A DNA stretch of 64,000 nucleotides from Salinimicrobium sediminis (GCF_900215295.1 NZ_OCMF01000002.1:620001-684000), one strand, 5' to 3'. Shown: positions 1 to 9,743, counted from the first letter of the stretch. Numbers and translations are program-made. The notes: a model not told the origin generated them from the letters alone.

Positions 1-1
1 G

Positions 2-808
2 CCTGTGCTGCTCACCTACCCCGATAGCGAGGTGATCAATAAGATCACTGCGGAAGTAATGCAGGAGCGCCCGGAATATGAGTTCTCCTCCCTCAACAGG
101 GATATCCACTATTTATGGGTGGTTGACGATCCCATTAGAACTGAACTTATTAAAACTGAATTTGAGCGAATTCCTGCAGTTTACATCGCCGATGGTCACC
201 ATCGCAGCGCATCGTCATGGTTGCTGGCGAGGGAGTCACGGGAAAATAATCCCAACCATACCGGTAAGGAGCCTTACAATTTCTTTTTAAGCTATATGAT
301 CGCTGAAAGCAATCTAAAGCTTTACGAATTTAACCGACTCGTGCGCGATTTAAACGGACTGGGGAAAAAGGAATTTTTGATGCAGCTTGATGAGTGGTTC
401 AGGATAGAGAACAGGGGGACAGAATTTTATAAACCTTCCAAAAAACATCATTTTTCGATGTATTTGGATGGAAATTATTATTCTCTCTACCTGCGAAAAA
501 CCAATTACGAATTTACAGATTCTTTGAGCACTTTGGATCCCTATATCCTTTTCATAAAGGTTTTAAAACCCCTCTTAGGCATTGAAGATCTTAAAAATGA
601 CCGCAGAATATCTTATCTTCCGGGGAGAAATGACACTTTTGAGGTGAAAAAGCTGGTGGATGAAGGTGAATTTGCTGTTGGCTTTGGAATGCTTCCCCTC
701 ACTTTCGAAGAGATCAAGCTTATTGCAGATGCAGGTCTCACCATGCCTCCCAAAAGTACTTGCATTGAACCTAAGCTGAGAAGCGGCCTTACCGTGTATG
801 AATTCTGA
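2..808 (+). CDS. DUF1015 family protein (C-terminal part, 5' end outside window)
   Basis: The reading frame is open to the left edge, so only the last 268 or so residues are present and the GTG at position 5 is probably internal. The motif YIADGHHRSASSWLLA, about 60 residues in, is the signature stretch I associate with DUF1015, a roughly 400-residue cytoplasmic family with no settled function. In Bacteroidota it often sits near serine-biosynthesis genes (serC, serA), which would lie upstream of this window. The YggS-type gene follows 11 bases later, or 5 if its TTG start is used. Family call is fairly sure; function is unknown. Confidence 0.8.
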   Translation, partial: PVLLTYPDSEVINKITAEVMQERPEYEFSSLNRDIHYLWVVDDPIRTELIKTEFERIPAVYIADGHHRSASSWLLARESRENNPNHTGKEPYNFFLSYMIAESNLKLYEFNRLVRDLNGLGKKEFLMQLDEWFRIENRGTEFYKPSKKHHFSMYLDGNYYSLYLRKTNYEFTDSLSTLDPYILFIKVLKPLLGIEDLKNDRRISYLPGRNDTFEVKKLVDEGEFAVGFGMLPLTFEEIKLIADAGLTMPPKSTCIEPKLRSGLTVYEF

Positions 809-819
809 AACAATTGTTT

Positions 820-1479
820 ATGAATATCGCTGAAAATCTAAAACGAATTAAAGCTGAAATTCCGGAAGAAGTAACCCTGGTAGCCATTTCCAAAACGAAG
901 CCCGAAAAGGACATTTTAGCCGCCTATGAAGCCGGGCAACGTATTTTTGGAGAGAACAAGATCCAGGAAATGACCGAAAAATGGGAGAAACTTCCCAAAG
1001 ATATCGAGTGGCATATGGTGGGCCATGTCCAAAGGAACAAGGTGAAATATATGGCAGAATTCGTGGAACTTATTCATGCCGTCGATTCTCTAAAGTTGCT
1101 AAAGGAGATAGAAAAACAGGCAGCAAAATATGACCGTACGATCAACTGTCTTTTGCAGATCAAAATAGCCGAAGAAGACACCAAATATGGAATAAATGTT
1201 GATGAAGTAGAAAGTATCCTTCAGTCGGAGGCCTACCGCAAAATGACTCATGTTAAAGTAGTTGGCTTGATGGGTATGGCGACCTTCACAGAAAATGAAG
1301 AGCAAATAAAAGAGGAATTCAGCTTTTTAAGTACTACTTTTGAAGATTTGAAATCCAGGTATAATTCCTTTACAATTTTATCGATGGGAATGAGTGGTGA
1401 TTATAAAATTGCCATTGACTGCGGGAGTACCATGATAAGAGTGGGAAGTTCCATTTTTGGAGAAAGAAATTACCAATAA
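820..1479 (+). CDS. YggS/PLPBP-type pyridoxal-phosphate-binding protein
   Basis: A 219-residue single-domain TIM-barrel protein of the YggS/PROSC family. The family binds pyridoxal phosphate without a known catalytic activity and helps balance free PLP and amino-acid pools. The PLP lysine lies in AISKTKP near the N-terminus. WHMVGHVQRNK and the closing IRVGSSIFGER, which fits the phosphate-binding end of the barrel, are both family hallmarks. An in-frame TTG at 814 would add two residues; I prefer the ATG at 820. It is probably co-transcribed with the DUF1015 gene upstream and the exonuclease fusion downstream, 14 bases away. Length is normal for the family. Confidence 0.92.
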   Translation: MNIAENLKRIKAEIPEEVTLVAISKTKPEKDILAAYEAGQRIFGENKIQEMTEKWEKLPKDIEWHMVGHVQRNKVKYMAEFVELIHAVDSLKLLKEIEKQAAKYDRTINCLLQIKIAEEDTKYGINVDEVESILQSEAYRKMTHVKVVGLMGMATFTENEEQIKEEFSFLSTTFEDLKSRYNSFTILSMGMSGDYKIAIDCGSTMIRVGSSIFGERNYQ

Positions 1480-1493
1480 CAGGAGAGAAGTAT

Positions 1494-2870
1494 TTGTACG
1501 CAATTTTAGACATAGAAACTACCGGCGGGAAGTATAATGAAGAGGGGATCACAGAGATTGCAGTCTATAAATTTGACGGCCATAAAGTTGTAGACCAATT
1601 CATAAGTTTAATTAATCCCGAAATTCCCATTCAACCTTTCGTTGTTGGCCTCACGGGCATTAATAATGAAATGCTTCGCAGTGCGCCAAAATTCTATGAG
1701 GTGGCAAAAAGAATTGTGGAGATCACAGAGGGGGCTATTCTTGTAGCTCACAACGCCAAATTTGATTACAGGATCCTGCGAACCGAATTCAACAGATTGG
1801 GGTTTGATTTTGAGCGGCAAAGTTTATGTACCGTAGAGCTTTCTCAGAAACTAATTCCGGGCCTTCCCTCCTACAGTTTGGGAAAATTGGTGAGATCTCT
1901 TGGAATTCCCCTAAGCGACAGACATAGGGCTACAGGGGATGCGCAGGCCACCGTGAAGCTTTTTAAAATGTTGCTCGCCAAAGATTCTGAAAAGGAAATT
2001 CTTAAAGCCTCTGTACGCAACGCTCCAAAATTGAGAATGGACACTAAACTGGTGCAGCTTTTGGAGGAATTACCCTCAATTACCGGGGTTTACTATTTGC
2101 ATAATGCAGACGGGGATATTATCTACATTGGAAAAAGCAAGAATATCAAAAAAAGGGTCAATCAACATTTTACCAGCGAGAACAGGAAATCTTTAGAGAT
2201 CCAGAAGGAAGTAGCTTCTGTAAGTTTTGAGGCTACCGGTAATGAGCTCAATGCGCTGCTTAAGGAGAATGAGGAGGTCAAACGCAATAAGCCCAAATAC
2301 AATAAATCTCTTAAAACTTCTGTTTTCTCACATGCACTTTATCAGGCTAAAAATAAAGATGGGTATATCCACCTAAGCATTGGAAAACTTGATGGTCGCA
2401 AAAAATATGTTACCGCATTTGTCAATCTCCAACAGGCAAAAGCTACTCTGGAGAATATTATTAAGGACTACAATTTATGTCAAAAATATACCGGGAACAG
2501 TACAGCTTCCGGAAGTTGTTTCAACTACAGCATCAAAGAATGTAAAGGCGCCTGTGTAGGAGAGGAAAATCCTTTAGAATACAATGAGCGGGTACATCAA
2601 ATGCTGGAAAAATACAACTATGAAAACCAGAACATGCTGGTCATTGGGAGAGGAAGAGAACTTGATGAAAAAAGTGCCCTTCTTGTGGAAGAAGGACAAT
2701 TTAAAGGTATTGGTTATTTCAACCTTAATTATCAGCTCAACAACATGGAGATCATAAAGTCTATCATTACACCAATGAAAAGTGACCGGGATGCCCAGAA
2801 TATCATTCAAAACTACTTAAGGAAGAATAACCGGCTAAAGATCATTCCTCTAAACGTACCGGCAGAATAG
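1494..2870 (+). CDS. DEDDh 3'-5' exonuclease fused to a UvrC-like GIY-YIG nuclease domain
   Basis: 458 residues. Residues 1-165 are a DnaQ/epsilon-type exonuclease: DIETTGG supplies the first acidic pair, AHNAKFDYRIL the third Asp, and HRATGDAQAT the His and last Asp. Residues about 195-275 are a GIY-YIG nuclease (GVYYL, then IIYIGKSKNIKKRV). Further on lie four cysteines (329, 342, 350, 354) spaced 12/7/3, closely like the iron-sulfur cysteines of UvrC. The start is TTG at 1494, preceded by AGGAGAG at 1481-1487, one of the few clear Shine-Dalgarno sequences here. The architecture resembles proteins annotated as polymerase III epsilon or Cho-like repair nuclease. A role in DNA repair is inferred; it does not replace the replicative epsilon on this evidence. 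Confidence 0.88.
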   Translation: MYAILDIETTGGKYNEEGITEIAVYKFDGHKVVDQFISLINPEIPIQPFVVGLTGINNEMLRSAPKFYEVAKRIVEITEGAILVAHNAKFDYRILRTEFNRLGFDFERQSLCTVELSQKLIPGLPSYSLGKLVRSLGIPLSDRHRATGDAQATVKLFKMLLAKDSEKEILKASVRNAPKLRMDTKLVQLLEELPSITGVYYLHNADGDIIYIGKSKNIKKRVNQHFTSENRKSLEIQKEVASVSFEATGNELNALLKENEEVKRNKPKYNKSLKTSVFSHALYQAKNKDGYIHLSIGKLDGRKKYVTAFVNLQQAKATLENIIKDYNLCQKYTGNSTASGSCFNYSIKECKGACVGEENPLEYNERVHQMLEKYNYENQNMLVIGRGRELDEKSALLVEEGQFKGIGYFNLNYQLNNMEIIKSIITPMKSDRDAQNIIQNYLRKNNRLKIIPLNVPAE

Positions 2871-2943
2871 CCAAAACTTCTCATGTAGATTTAAAAGGTA
2901 TATCCACTGAAAAATTATATTTTTACTTAGAAATTGATCCTCT

Positions 2944-3771
2944 TTGGCTGAATCTACTACCTCATTCTGGAAAAGAAAACTTCATGAGATCATTTATGAA
3001 GCCGATACTCCTGCAGGAAAAGCATTTGACGTTGTTCTGTTAATAGTAATCGTCGTAAGCATCGTAATTGTGATGCTTGAAAGTGTAAAATCAATTTATG
3101 CAGTTTATGCAGACCTTTTTTATACTATTGAATGGATCATTACAGTTATTTTTTCCATTGAATATATTCTAAGGATCATCACCATAAAAAATCCCCGGAA
3201 GTATATCTTCAGTTTTTACGGGATCATAGATTTCGTCTCAACCATCCCCACCTATCTCACTTTGTTCTTTGGCGGTTATAATGTTTTACTGGCGGTAAGA
3301 GCTCTAAGATTATTACGGGTATTCAGGATCCTTAAGATTACGCGGTATCTTGGAGAAGCAGATAAACTTGTCGTTGCATTAAAACATAGCCGTCCAAAGA
3401 TCCTGGTTTTTCTCTTTGCTGTTTTTATTATCACCATCATTGCAGGCACTGTAATGTATCTCGTAGAGGGAGAAGCAGGAGGTTTTGATAACATTCCTTT
3501 GAGTATTTACTGGTGTATAGTCACACTTACCACTGTTGGGTTTGGTGATATTGCACCAATTACCCCGCTCGGGAGGTTCATTGCATCATTTATAATGATC
3601 ACCGGGTATGGAATCATTGCAGTCCCTACAGGAATAGTAAGTGCCGAATATTCGAGGGCGGGAGAAAAAAAGGTTCACGTCAATACACAGGTGTGCCCCC
3701 ATTGCAATGAAGATAAGCACCTGGATCAAGCCGAGTATTGTCACAACTGCGGAAATCCCTTGAATGAATAA
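2944..3771 (+). CDS. Voltage-gated-type potassium channel with C-terminal zinc ribbon
   Basis: 275 residues with six hydrophobic segments in Kv/KvAP order. S4 is arginine-rich (VRALRLLRVFRILKITRYL). The pore loop carries TLTTVGFGDIAP, whose TVGFGD is a potassium selectivity filter. After S6 comes a soluble tail ending in two CxxC knuckles (CPHC at 251-254, CHNC at 266-269), a zinc ribbon not usual in these channels. The start is a TTG at 2944; no ATG fits without losing S1. The 3' end overlaps miaA by 8 bases, so translation is probably coupled. Inner-membrane potassium transport is the likely role; voltage sensing and zinc binding are inferred. Confidence 0.88.
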   Translation: MAESTTSFWKRKLHEIIYEADTPAGKAFDVVLLIVIVVSIVIVMLESVKSIYAVYADLFYTIEWIITVIFSIEYILRIITIKNPRKYIFSFYGIIDFVSTIPTYLTLFFGGYNVLLAVRALRLLRVFRILKITRYLGEADKLVVALKHSRPKILVFLFAVFIITIIAGTVMYLVEGEAGGFDNIPLSIYWCIVTLTTVGFGDIAPITPLGRFIASFIMITGYGIIAVPTGIVSAEYSRAGEKKVHVNTQVCPHCNEDKHLDQAEYCHNCGNPLNE

Positions 3772-4678
3772 AAAATTCCTCATTGTAGTTGTTGGGCCAA
3801 CAGCAATAGGGAAAACCTCCCTTGGCATAGACCTGGCAAAATCACTTGATACGGAAATCATTTCTGCCGATTCCAGGCAATTCTACAAAGAGATGAAAAT
3901 TGGGACCGCTGTTCCTTCGGAAGCTGAATTAAAAGAGGCAAAACATCATTTCATTCAGCACATTTCAATTGAAGACCAGTATTCTGTAGGCGACTTTGAA
4001 AGGGATGCCTTGCACACGCTGAAAGAAATATTCAACCGAAAGGATGCTGCAGTGATGGTTGGCGGCAGCGGACTATATGTCGACGCCGTGGTAAATGGCC
4101 TGGATGATTTCCCTGAAGTTGACCCCAAAATAAGGGCTGCTTTAAATGAAAAACTGAATACTTCAGGAATTGAGAGCCTGCAGGAGGAGTTGAAAAACCT
4201 TGATCCTGAATATTATTCCGAAGTAGATAAACAAAATCCACATCGGCTTATTCGGGCACTGGAAATCTGTATAGGCACAGGAAAACCTTTCTCCTCCTTC
4301 AGAAAAAAAGATTCTGAAAACCGCTTTTTTGAGCCGGTATATATTGGGCTAACTGCGGAAAGACCTTTGGTATACGATCGTATTAACCAAAGGGTAGACC
4401 TCATGATGCAGGAAGGTTTATTAGAAGAAGCAAAGATACTATTCCCTAAGCGAGAACTAAATGCACTTAACACAGTAGGGTATAAAGAGCTGTTTCAATA
4501 CTTAAAGGGAGAATGGGACCTGGAAACGGCAGTTTCTGAGATTAAAAAAAACACCCGAAGGTTTGCAAAGCGCCAGTTTACCTGGTTCAGAAAAAATGAG
4601 CAGATCCCCTGGTTCAATACCCGTACTTCGCCTGAGGAAATCATAGCTTTTGCTAAAGATCACGTCTCTAATTCCTGA
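3764..4678 (+). CDS. miaA: tRNA dimethylallyltransferase MiaA
   Basis: 304 residues, normal length. MiaA transfers the dimethylallyl group of DMAPP to N6 of A37 in tRNAs reading UNN codons. The P-loop GPTAIGKTS is at residues 11-19, followed by the family stretch ISADSRQFYKEMKIGTA, containing the conserved Asp-Ser. The later GGSGLYVDAVVNG and the QRVDLMMQEGLLEEA segment also match. The start codon lies inside the channel gene. The 3' end overlaps the last 11 bases of the convergent giant secreted-protein gene, so there is no room for a terminator between them. Confidence 0.97.
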   Translation: MNKKFLIVVVGPTAIGKTSLGIDLAKSLDTEIISADSRQFYKEMKIGTAVPSEAELKEAKHHFIQHISIEDQYSVGDFERDALHTLKEIFNRKDAAVMVGGSGLYVDAVVNGLDDFPEVDPKIRAALNEKLNTSGIESLQEELKNLDPEYYSEVDKQNPHRLIRALEICIGTGKPFSSFRKKDSENRFFEPVYIGLTAERPLVYDRINQRVDLMMQEGLLEEAKILFPKRELNALNTVGYKELFQYLKGEWDLETAVSEIKKNTRRFAKRQFTWFRKNEQIPWFNTRTSPEEIIAFAKDHVSNS

Positions 4679-7600
4679 TAATTGCCCTTTTTAAATATTC
4701 TTTGCCGTTGGTATAGATAAGAATTGTGTAAACCCCCGACTGGTATTCCTGAAGGTCCAGTTTCCTGTCAAAAATGCTATTTTGATCATAGACTTTCTCA
4801 AACAGGTATCTCCCCCTCATATCGAATACTTCAACCCGATGGATCTCCAGTCCGGGAGAAGTTTGGAATCTCACAATTCCCAGGCTGGGATTGGGATACA
4901 TAATAATGTAATCACCGTTTGAGGGATCTACAGGTTCCCCGCAAATTTGTAAAGGATCTTCGACCACCACTTTTATTTCGCAAGCCCCGCTTTCTGTAGG
5001 TGTAGTATATTCCAATGTAACTGTATTTTCTCCTATATCAAGGCAGGTAAAAGTGTCTTTGCTCACAGTGAACTGCGTTGTTCCTGTGCCCCCGGTAAAA
5101 AGTTCCCGGGGATTTAAAATTGCTTTTCCGTTTTCCTTTATTTGAATTACGTGAAGATCCACACATTCAATTGCCTGCGGTTCCTCTCCCTCAAATGGCA
5201 GCACATTGACAGTGGTGGTACAGGTACTTGTATTTCCGGAGCCATCAGTAACAGAAAAAGTAATTTCAGACTTGCCTAAGTCGGCAGTGGTGAAATTAGT
5301 ACGGCTAAGGGCGCTATCGGCTACACTGCAGTTATCTGAATATTCCAGATCAAGATCTTCAATCGATAAGCTGGCAGTTCCTGAGGCATTAAGCCGCACA
5401 TCGATCTCTTCCAGACATTCGATTACAGGTGCCATATCATCAACAACCGTTACCTTAATTTCACAAGTCCCTGTGTATTCTCCCCAGTAAGTGACTGTGA
5501 TAAATTGAGTGCCTATATCTTCGCAGGAAAAGGTTTCTTTGCTTATAGTATAGTCTTCATTCTCGTCGTCTCCTGTATAATTAAGCTCAAGAAAAAAGTC
5601 TCCGGTTTGAGATAGCGGTAATGTTAGTTCATCAACGCAACTTATCCCCGGGTTCTCCTCGTCATAGGCTTCAACAGTAACAGTAGTTATACAGGTGCTG
5701 GTGTTACCGGCAGCATCTGTAACAGTTAAAATCACTTCCTGCTCCCCTACGTCATCAAGATCAAAATTTTCCTTGCTAAGGGACATCTGGAAGCCGCAGT
5801 TATCTGAAGACCCTCTGTCAAAGATCTCGGGAGTAATTTTCCCCACTCCGGCTTCATTGAGGTGTAGAGTGAATTCCTCTACACAGACAATTTCAGGGGC
5901 AATAATGTCTTTAACGGTCACTAAAGCTGTGCAGGTGGTATTGGTGCCGTTAGCATATTTTACGGTAAGATTTACCTCAACCGGCTCCCCAAGGTCATCA
6001 CAAGTAAAGCTGTTGCGGTTAACAATCATATCCTCGATCGAGCCTGCGTCAGGGTCACCTTCAAATACTTCTGCAGGATCTAATGTTGCACTTCCGGAAG
6101 CATCCAGATAAATTATAGCCGGTTTGCACGATCCGGGACTGGTAGAAGCGGCAATAACTTCAATGGTTGTGGTACACGAATTAGTATTTCCGGAACTATC
6201 TTCGGCATTAATGGTGACTGTCTTTGTCCCCGCGGAAGTGAATGTTTCCTGTGAAAGCCAATAATCAAGAACCCCACAATTGTCATCCAGATCGGCCAGC
6301 AGGTCGTTTACATCAATAGTTACCGAACCATTGATAAGAGTAAATTCTTTTCCCGGGGCGATGCAAAACACATCTGGATCAATTCTATCTTTTACCACGA
6401 TCTCTGTAGAACAATCCTGGCTGGTTCCATCTTTAAAATGTACTGTAAGGACTACCGGTTGTGGTCCCAGATCCTCACAGGTGAAATAGTCTTTGTCTAC
6501 AGAAAAACTTTCAATTAAAGGATCATTGGCATCTCCCTTATATAGTTCCCTGGGATCAAGCGTATTGTCACCAGATTGTGTTAAATAGAGATCTGTGGGT
6601 TTACATTCTACAGTGCCCGGATTGGATTCTTTAAAGTTTACTTTAAAGGAGCAGTCATCGGTTTTACCATTTTCGTCTGTCACCGTGAGAGTTACTTCAG
6701 TATCAGAATTTATTATAGTACCGGGCGGAGGATCCTGGGTATAGGTAAGAGCTCCACAAGCTCCATCGCTATTAGCCAAACGCGTATAATCTTCTAATAT
6801 GTAAGTGCCATCCCCATTCGCATCCACGGTGAGATCGTTCAGACAATAAAGAAGGACTTCCGAAAAGTTGGTAAGTTGTACGTTAAAGAAACAGCTTACA
6901 GATTCTCCATCCAGAGTAGCTGTTAATGTCACTTCAGTATCTTCAGAAATTATTGTACCCGGAGCAGGCTGCTGAATAACTTTACTGTAAGGTACAGACG
7001 TTTGTACTTCAGAAGTATAATCCAGAAGTTCAAATTCACATTTTCCGTTTAAGTCTTCTATACGGGAAGAAGGACAAGAAGTTATTTCAAAATCTTGTGA
7101 GGCATTAAGAATCAGGGAGAAATAACAGAAAGAGGTATTATTGCTAGAATCTTCTGCGATAAAATCAATTTGGCGGCTCCCAAAGATCACTGTACCGGGA
7201 GCTGGCACCTGGGTAATTGTAAAATTACAATTATCCGTAACCGAAAATTCCTTAGAATAATCAGGCACCACAAACCCTTGCTCTGGATCAAAAGTGTGAA
7301 CTATAGGTTCTCGCGGACATTCAATTTGAGGAACCAAAACATCTGTCACTTTTACTTGAGTAGTACATTCTGAGGTAGAACCATCATCATAAGTAACTTT
7401 TACTTTTACGGGCTGAAGCCCCAGATTCTCACAGGTGAAATTTGAAGGTTCCACCACTAAACTTTTAATGGCAGGATCATTGGGATTACCATCGATCACA
7501 TTAGCAGCGTCAAGAACTGCAGTTCCATCGGCCCCCAGGGGTAATTCTGTCAAGTGACAACTTATTCCATTTGACGTTTTGTCAAAAATTATTGAGAAAG

Positions 7601-9743
7601 AGCAAACTTCAGATATATTCCCGGAAGCATCTTTTACTGTAAGGGAAACCGTAGTATTTTCATCGACCACTGATCCCGGTTTAGGAATTTGAATTATAGT
7701 AGGATCGGCATCACAATTATCAGAATAAGTGATCCTATCAGAGTAATCAGGTATCGTAAAATCTGTACCGGAAGTCAGGTTTAGATTAACAGGGGAGGAA
7801 TTGCAACTTTCAATCAGGGGAACTTTTCTATCCAGAAGTACAACCTCAAAATTACACTCTCCAATAAAAGTATCATTTGCATTTTCTCCATGATAAACCT
7901 TAATATTCACTTTCAGGATGTACCCCACCCTTTCTTCTTTTTGTTCAATGAAAATCCCGTCGACAAAGTTCTGTTGATTTGTAATGAGAAAACTAAAATC
8001 CCTTTCCGGATAATCACAATTTTCATCCAGATCAAGAGTTGCCGGAGGAATGTCGCAGTCAAAAGAAGGATCTTCTTCTTCAGCAATTACTAATTGAAAG
8101 GTGCAGGCTGCCGATTCATTCCCTGCTCCATCAATTGCTACTATATTTACAGTAGTGTTTTCTGTGATAACAGTCGTTGAAGGCGGAGTTTGCCTAAAGG
8201 TTAAACTACCCTCACAATTATCTGAAGCTGTAAATTCATATATATTAAAATAATTTGGAATAGTAAATCCACTCTCAACCTTAATTACTGCTTCTTCAGA
8301 ACAACTTTCAACTATAGGCGCTGTTTCGTCCCAAAGAATTTCAAATTTATTTGATGCTGTGGCAGGAGCCTGCTGGCAATCTTTATTTTGTCCCACGCCG
8401 GCAGGAACTGTTATAGTCACCGGAGTACATTCTACTGCTATAGAAAGATCGGCTGTAAAGGTATCCGGAAGTCTGTTGTACAATTTAAGGTCGAAGAGAA
8501 AATTGACGGGTAAAACCACTTTTGGGGGTATGCCTGGGATTACAATGGTTTTACCATCGGTCTTAGCATCTCCATTGTTTACAGCAAGATAACCACACGG
8601 TTTAAAGGATAGATCTATTGGAATGTTAATTCCATTTTTAATAGTCCGAGGGGGCTCATTAATAGAATTTGTTCTAAAAACCTGAATTCTAAAATTCTCC
8701 AAATTAGTAGCTAGATTGAGAATATCTGCTGTAGTTATATTTTCAAATTCTAAAAAAACATTGAGGTTAACCCCAGCAAAATCCGCAACGTATAAAAACC
8801 CATAGTTATCTACTATTAAACTTCCAGGATTATTAAGATTAGCGGTATTTCCATCAATTGTAGCTTTATAAGTTCCGTCAGAATTATAAATTTGAATTCT
8901 ATTATTACCACTATCCGATACATAAACAATATTCTTATTATCCACTGCTAAACGGATAGGATCATTCATTTGATCAAATCCTGGTCCTCCTCCATGATTT
9001 ATTTCCCCAACCTGTACCCCAGATGGATCAAAAATAACAATGCGGTCATTGCCAGTATCGGCTACATAAATTAAATTTTGAAAGTTAATTGCCAAACCAG
9101 TAGGAGAAGAAACTTTTTGATCTCCAATATTGCCAATAGTAGATCCTCCGGTTTTGTTAAATATTAAAATTTTGTCACTTCCGGAATCAGCAATATAAAC
9201 CTTTTCATCGTCCCCAATAGCTATGTCACGAGCCTCGTTTAATGCTTCAGATTTAATTATAGGATTTCCGGTAACAGGTGTACCATTTGGATTATACTTG
9301 AAGACTCCATTTTTTAAAGTCAAAGCATAAGAATAACCTTCCGCATCAATATCTATGGCAATTACTGCGTCCTTTGAAGGTTCAAAATTAGTGTTATCCG
9401 GTATGACAACATCAAAATTAATATTAAAGTCCCGCAACCGGGAATTAGCTAAGAGAGAATAATTTGGCAATCCCGCCTGAAAATTCATTATGTCACCTCC
9501 TTTTACGTCGACGTCAATTCGTTCAAATCCATTGATCGGTTGGTCAAATTTAATAGTAAGAGGTACAGGGTTCTGCTGAGTTGGACTAGTTGCAGTACTG
9601 GTTATCTTTACCCCATTCTGGGCAAAAACACTTGCAGAAAAGAGAAGAATAATAAATGTTAGCTGTCTCACCCCACAACCAAAAAAATGCCGTAAAAGTA
9701 CGGCAGTAGAATTATTTTTTTGGATAGCACAGACTCTCCTCAT
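4668..9743 (-). CDS. Giant secreted NHL/HYR-repeat protein with type IX secretion sorting domain
   Basis: 1691 residues. An N-terminal signal peptide (hydrophobic core FIILLFSASVFAQ, cut near residue 42) follows a long n-region. Residues about 158-330 are NHL-type beta-propeller repeats (VYIADSGSDKILIF, IYVADTGNDRIVIF, VYVSDSGNNRIQIY). From about 450 there are repeated HYR/Ig-like modules, each with a Cys pair and phrases such as VTDAAGNTSTC. At least six later modules share a second pattern ending in FTCEDLG. The last 83 or so residues are a type A T9SS C-terminal domain (MYPNPSLGIVRF; VYTILIYTNGKEYLKRAIIRN). It should be exported by T9SS and displayed or released. Binding target unknown; adhesion or matrix function is inference. 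A later start within the n-region is possible. Confidence 0.92.
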   Translation of the reverse strand: MRRVCAIQKNNSTAVLLRHFFGCGVRQLTFIILLFSASVFAQNGVKITSTATSPTQQNPVPLTIKFDQPINGFERIDVDVKGGDIMNFQAGLPNYSLLANSRLRDFNINFDVVIPDNTNFEPSKDAVIAIDIDAEGYSYALTLKNGVFKYNPNGTPVTGNPIIKSEALNEARDIAIGDDEKVYIADSGSDKILIFNKTGGSTIGNIGDQKVSSPTGLAINFQNLIYVADTGNDRIVIFDPSGVQVGEINHGGGPGFDQMNDPIRLAVDNKNIVYVSDSGNNRIQIYNSDGTYKATIDGNTANLNNPGSLIVDNYGFLYVADFAGVNLNVFLEFENITTADILNLATNLENFRIQVFRTNSINEPPRTIKNGINIPIDLSFKPCGYLAVNNGDAKTDGKTIVIPGIPPKVVLPVNFLFDLKLYNRLPDTFTADLSIAVECTPVTITVPAGVGQNKDCQQAPATASNKFEILWDETAPIVESCSEEAVIKVESGFTIPNYFNIYEFTASDNCEGSLTFRQTPPSTTVITENTTVNIVAIDGAGNESAACTFQLVIAEEEDPSFDCDIPPATLDLDENCDYPERDFSFLITNQQNFVDGIFIEQKEERVGYILKVNIKVYHGENANDTFIGECNFEVVLLDRKVPLIESCNSSPVNLNLTSGTDFTIPDYSDRITYSDNCDADPTIIQIPKPGSVVDENTTVSLTVKDASGNISEVCSFSIIFDKTSNGISCHLTELPLGADGTAVLDAANVIDGNPNDPAIKSLVVEPSNFTCENLGLQPVKVKVTYDDGSTSECTTQVKVTDVLVPQIECPREPIVHTFDPEQGFVVPDYSKEFSVTDNCNFTITQVPAPGTVIFGSRQIDFIAEDSSNNTSFCYFSLILNASQDFEITSCPSSRIEDLNGKCEFELLDYTSEVQTSVPYSKVIQQPAPGTIISEDTEVTLTATLDGESVSCFFNVQLTNFSEVLLYCLNDLTVDANGDGTYILEDYTRLANSDGACGALTYTQDPPPGTIINSDTEVTLTVTDENGKTDDCSFKVNFKESNPGTVECKPTDLYLTQSGDNTLDPRELYKGDANDPLIESFSVDKDYFTCEDLGPQPVVLTVHFKDGTSQDCSTEIVVKDRIDPDVFCIAPGKEFTLINGSVTIDVNDLLADLDDNCGVLDYWLSQETFTSAGTKTVTINAEDSSGNTNSCTTTIEVIAASTSPGSCKPAIIYLDASGSATLDPAEVFEGDPDAGSIEDMIVNRNSFTCDDLGEPVEVNLTVKYANGTNTTCTALVTVKDIIAPEIVCVEEFTLHLNEAGVGKITPEIFDRGSSDNCGFQMSLSKENFDLDDVGEQEVILTVTDAAGNTSTCITTVTVEAYDEENPGISCVDELTLPLSQTGDFFLELNYTGDDENEDYTISKETFSCEDIGTQFITVTYWGEYTGTCEIKVTVVDDMAPVIECLEEIDVRLNASGTASLSIEDLDLEYSDNCSVADSALSRTNFTTADLGKSEITFSVTDGSGNTSTCTTTVNVLPFEGEEPQAIECVDLHVIQIKENGKAILNPRELFTGGTGTTQFTVSKDTFTCLDIGENTVTLEYTTPTESGACEIKVVVEDPLQICGEPVDPSNGDYIIMYPNPSLGIVRFQTSPGLEIHRVEVFDMRGRYLFEKVYDQNSIFDRKLDLQEYQSGVYTILIYTNGKEYLKRAIIRN

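Noticed and set aside
5695-6111. 138-codon open frame on the plus strand inside the NHL/HYR gene
   Set aside because: It is antisense to the repeat region, biased by its composition, and shows no start signal or recognisable domain.
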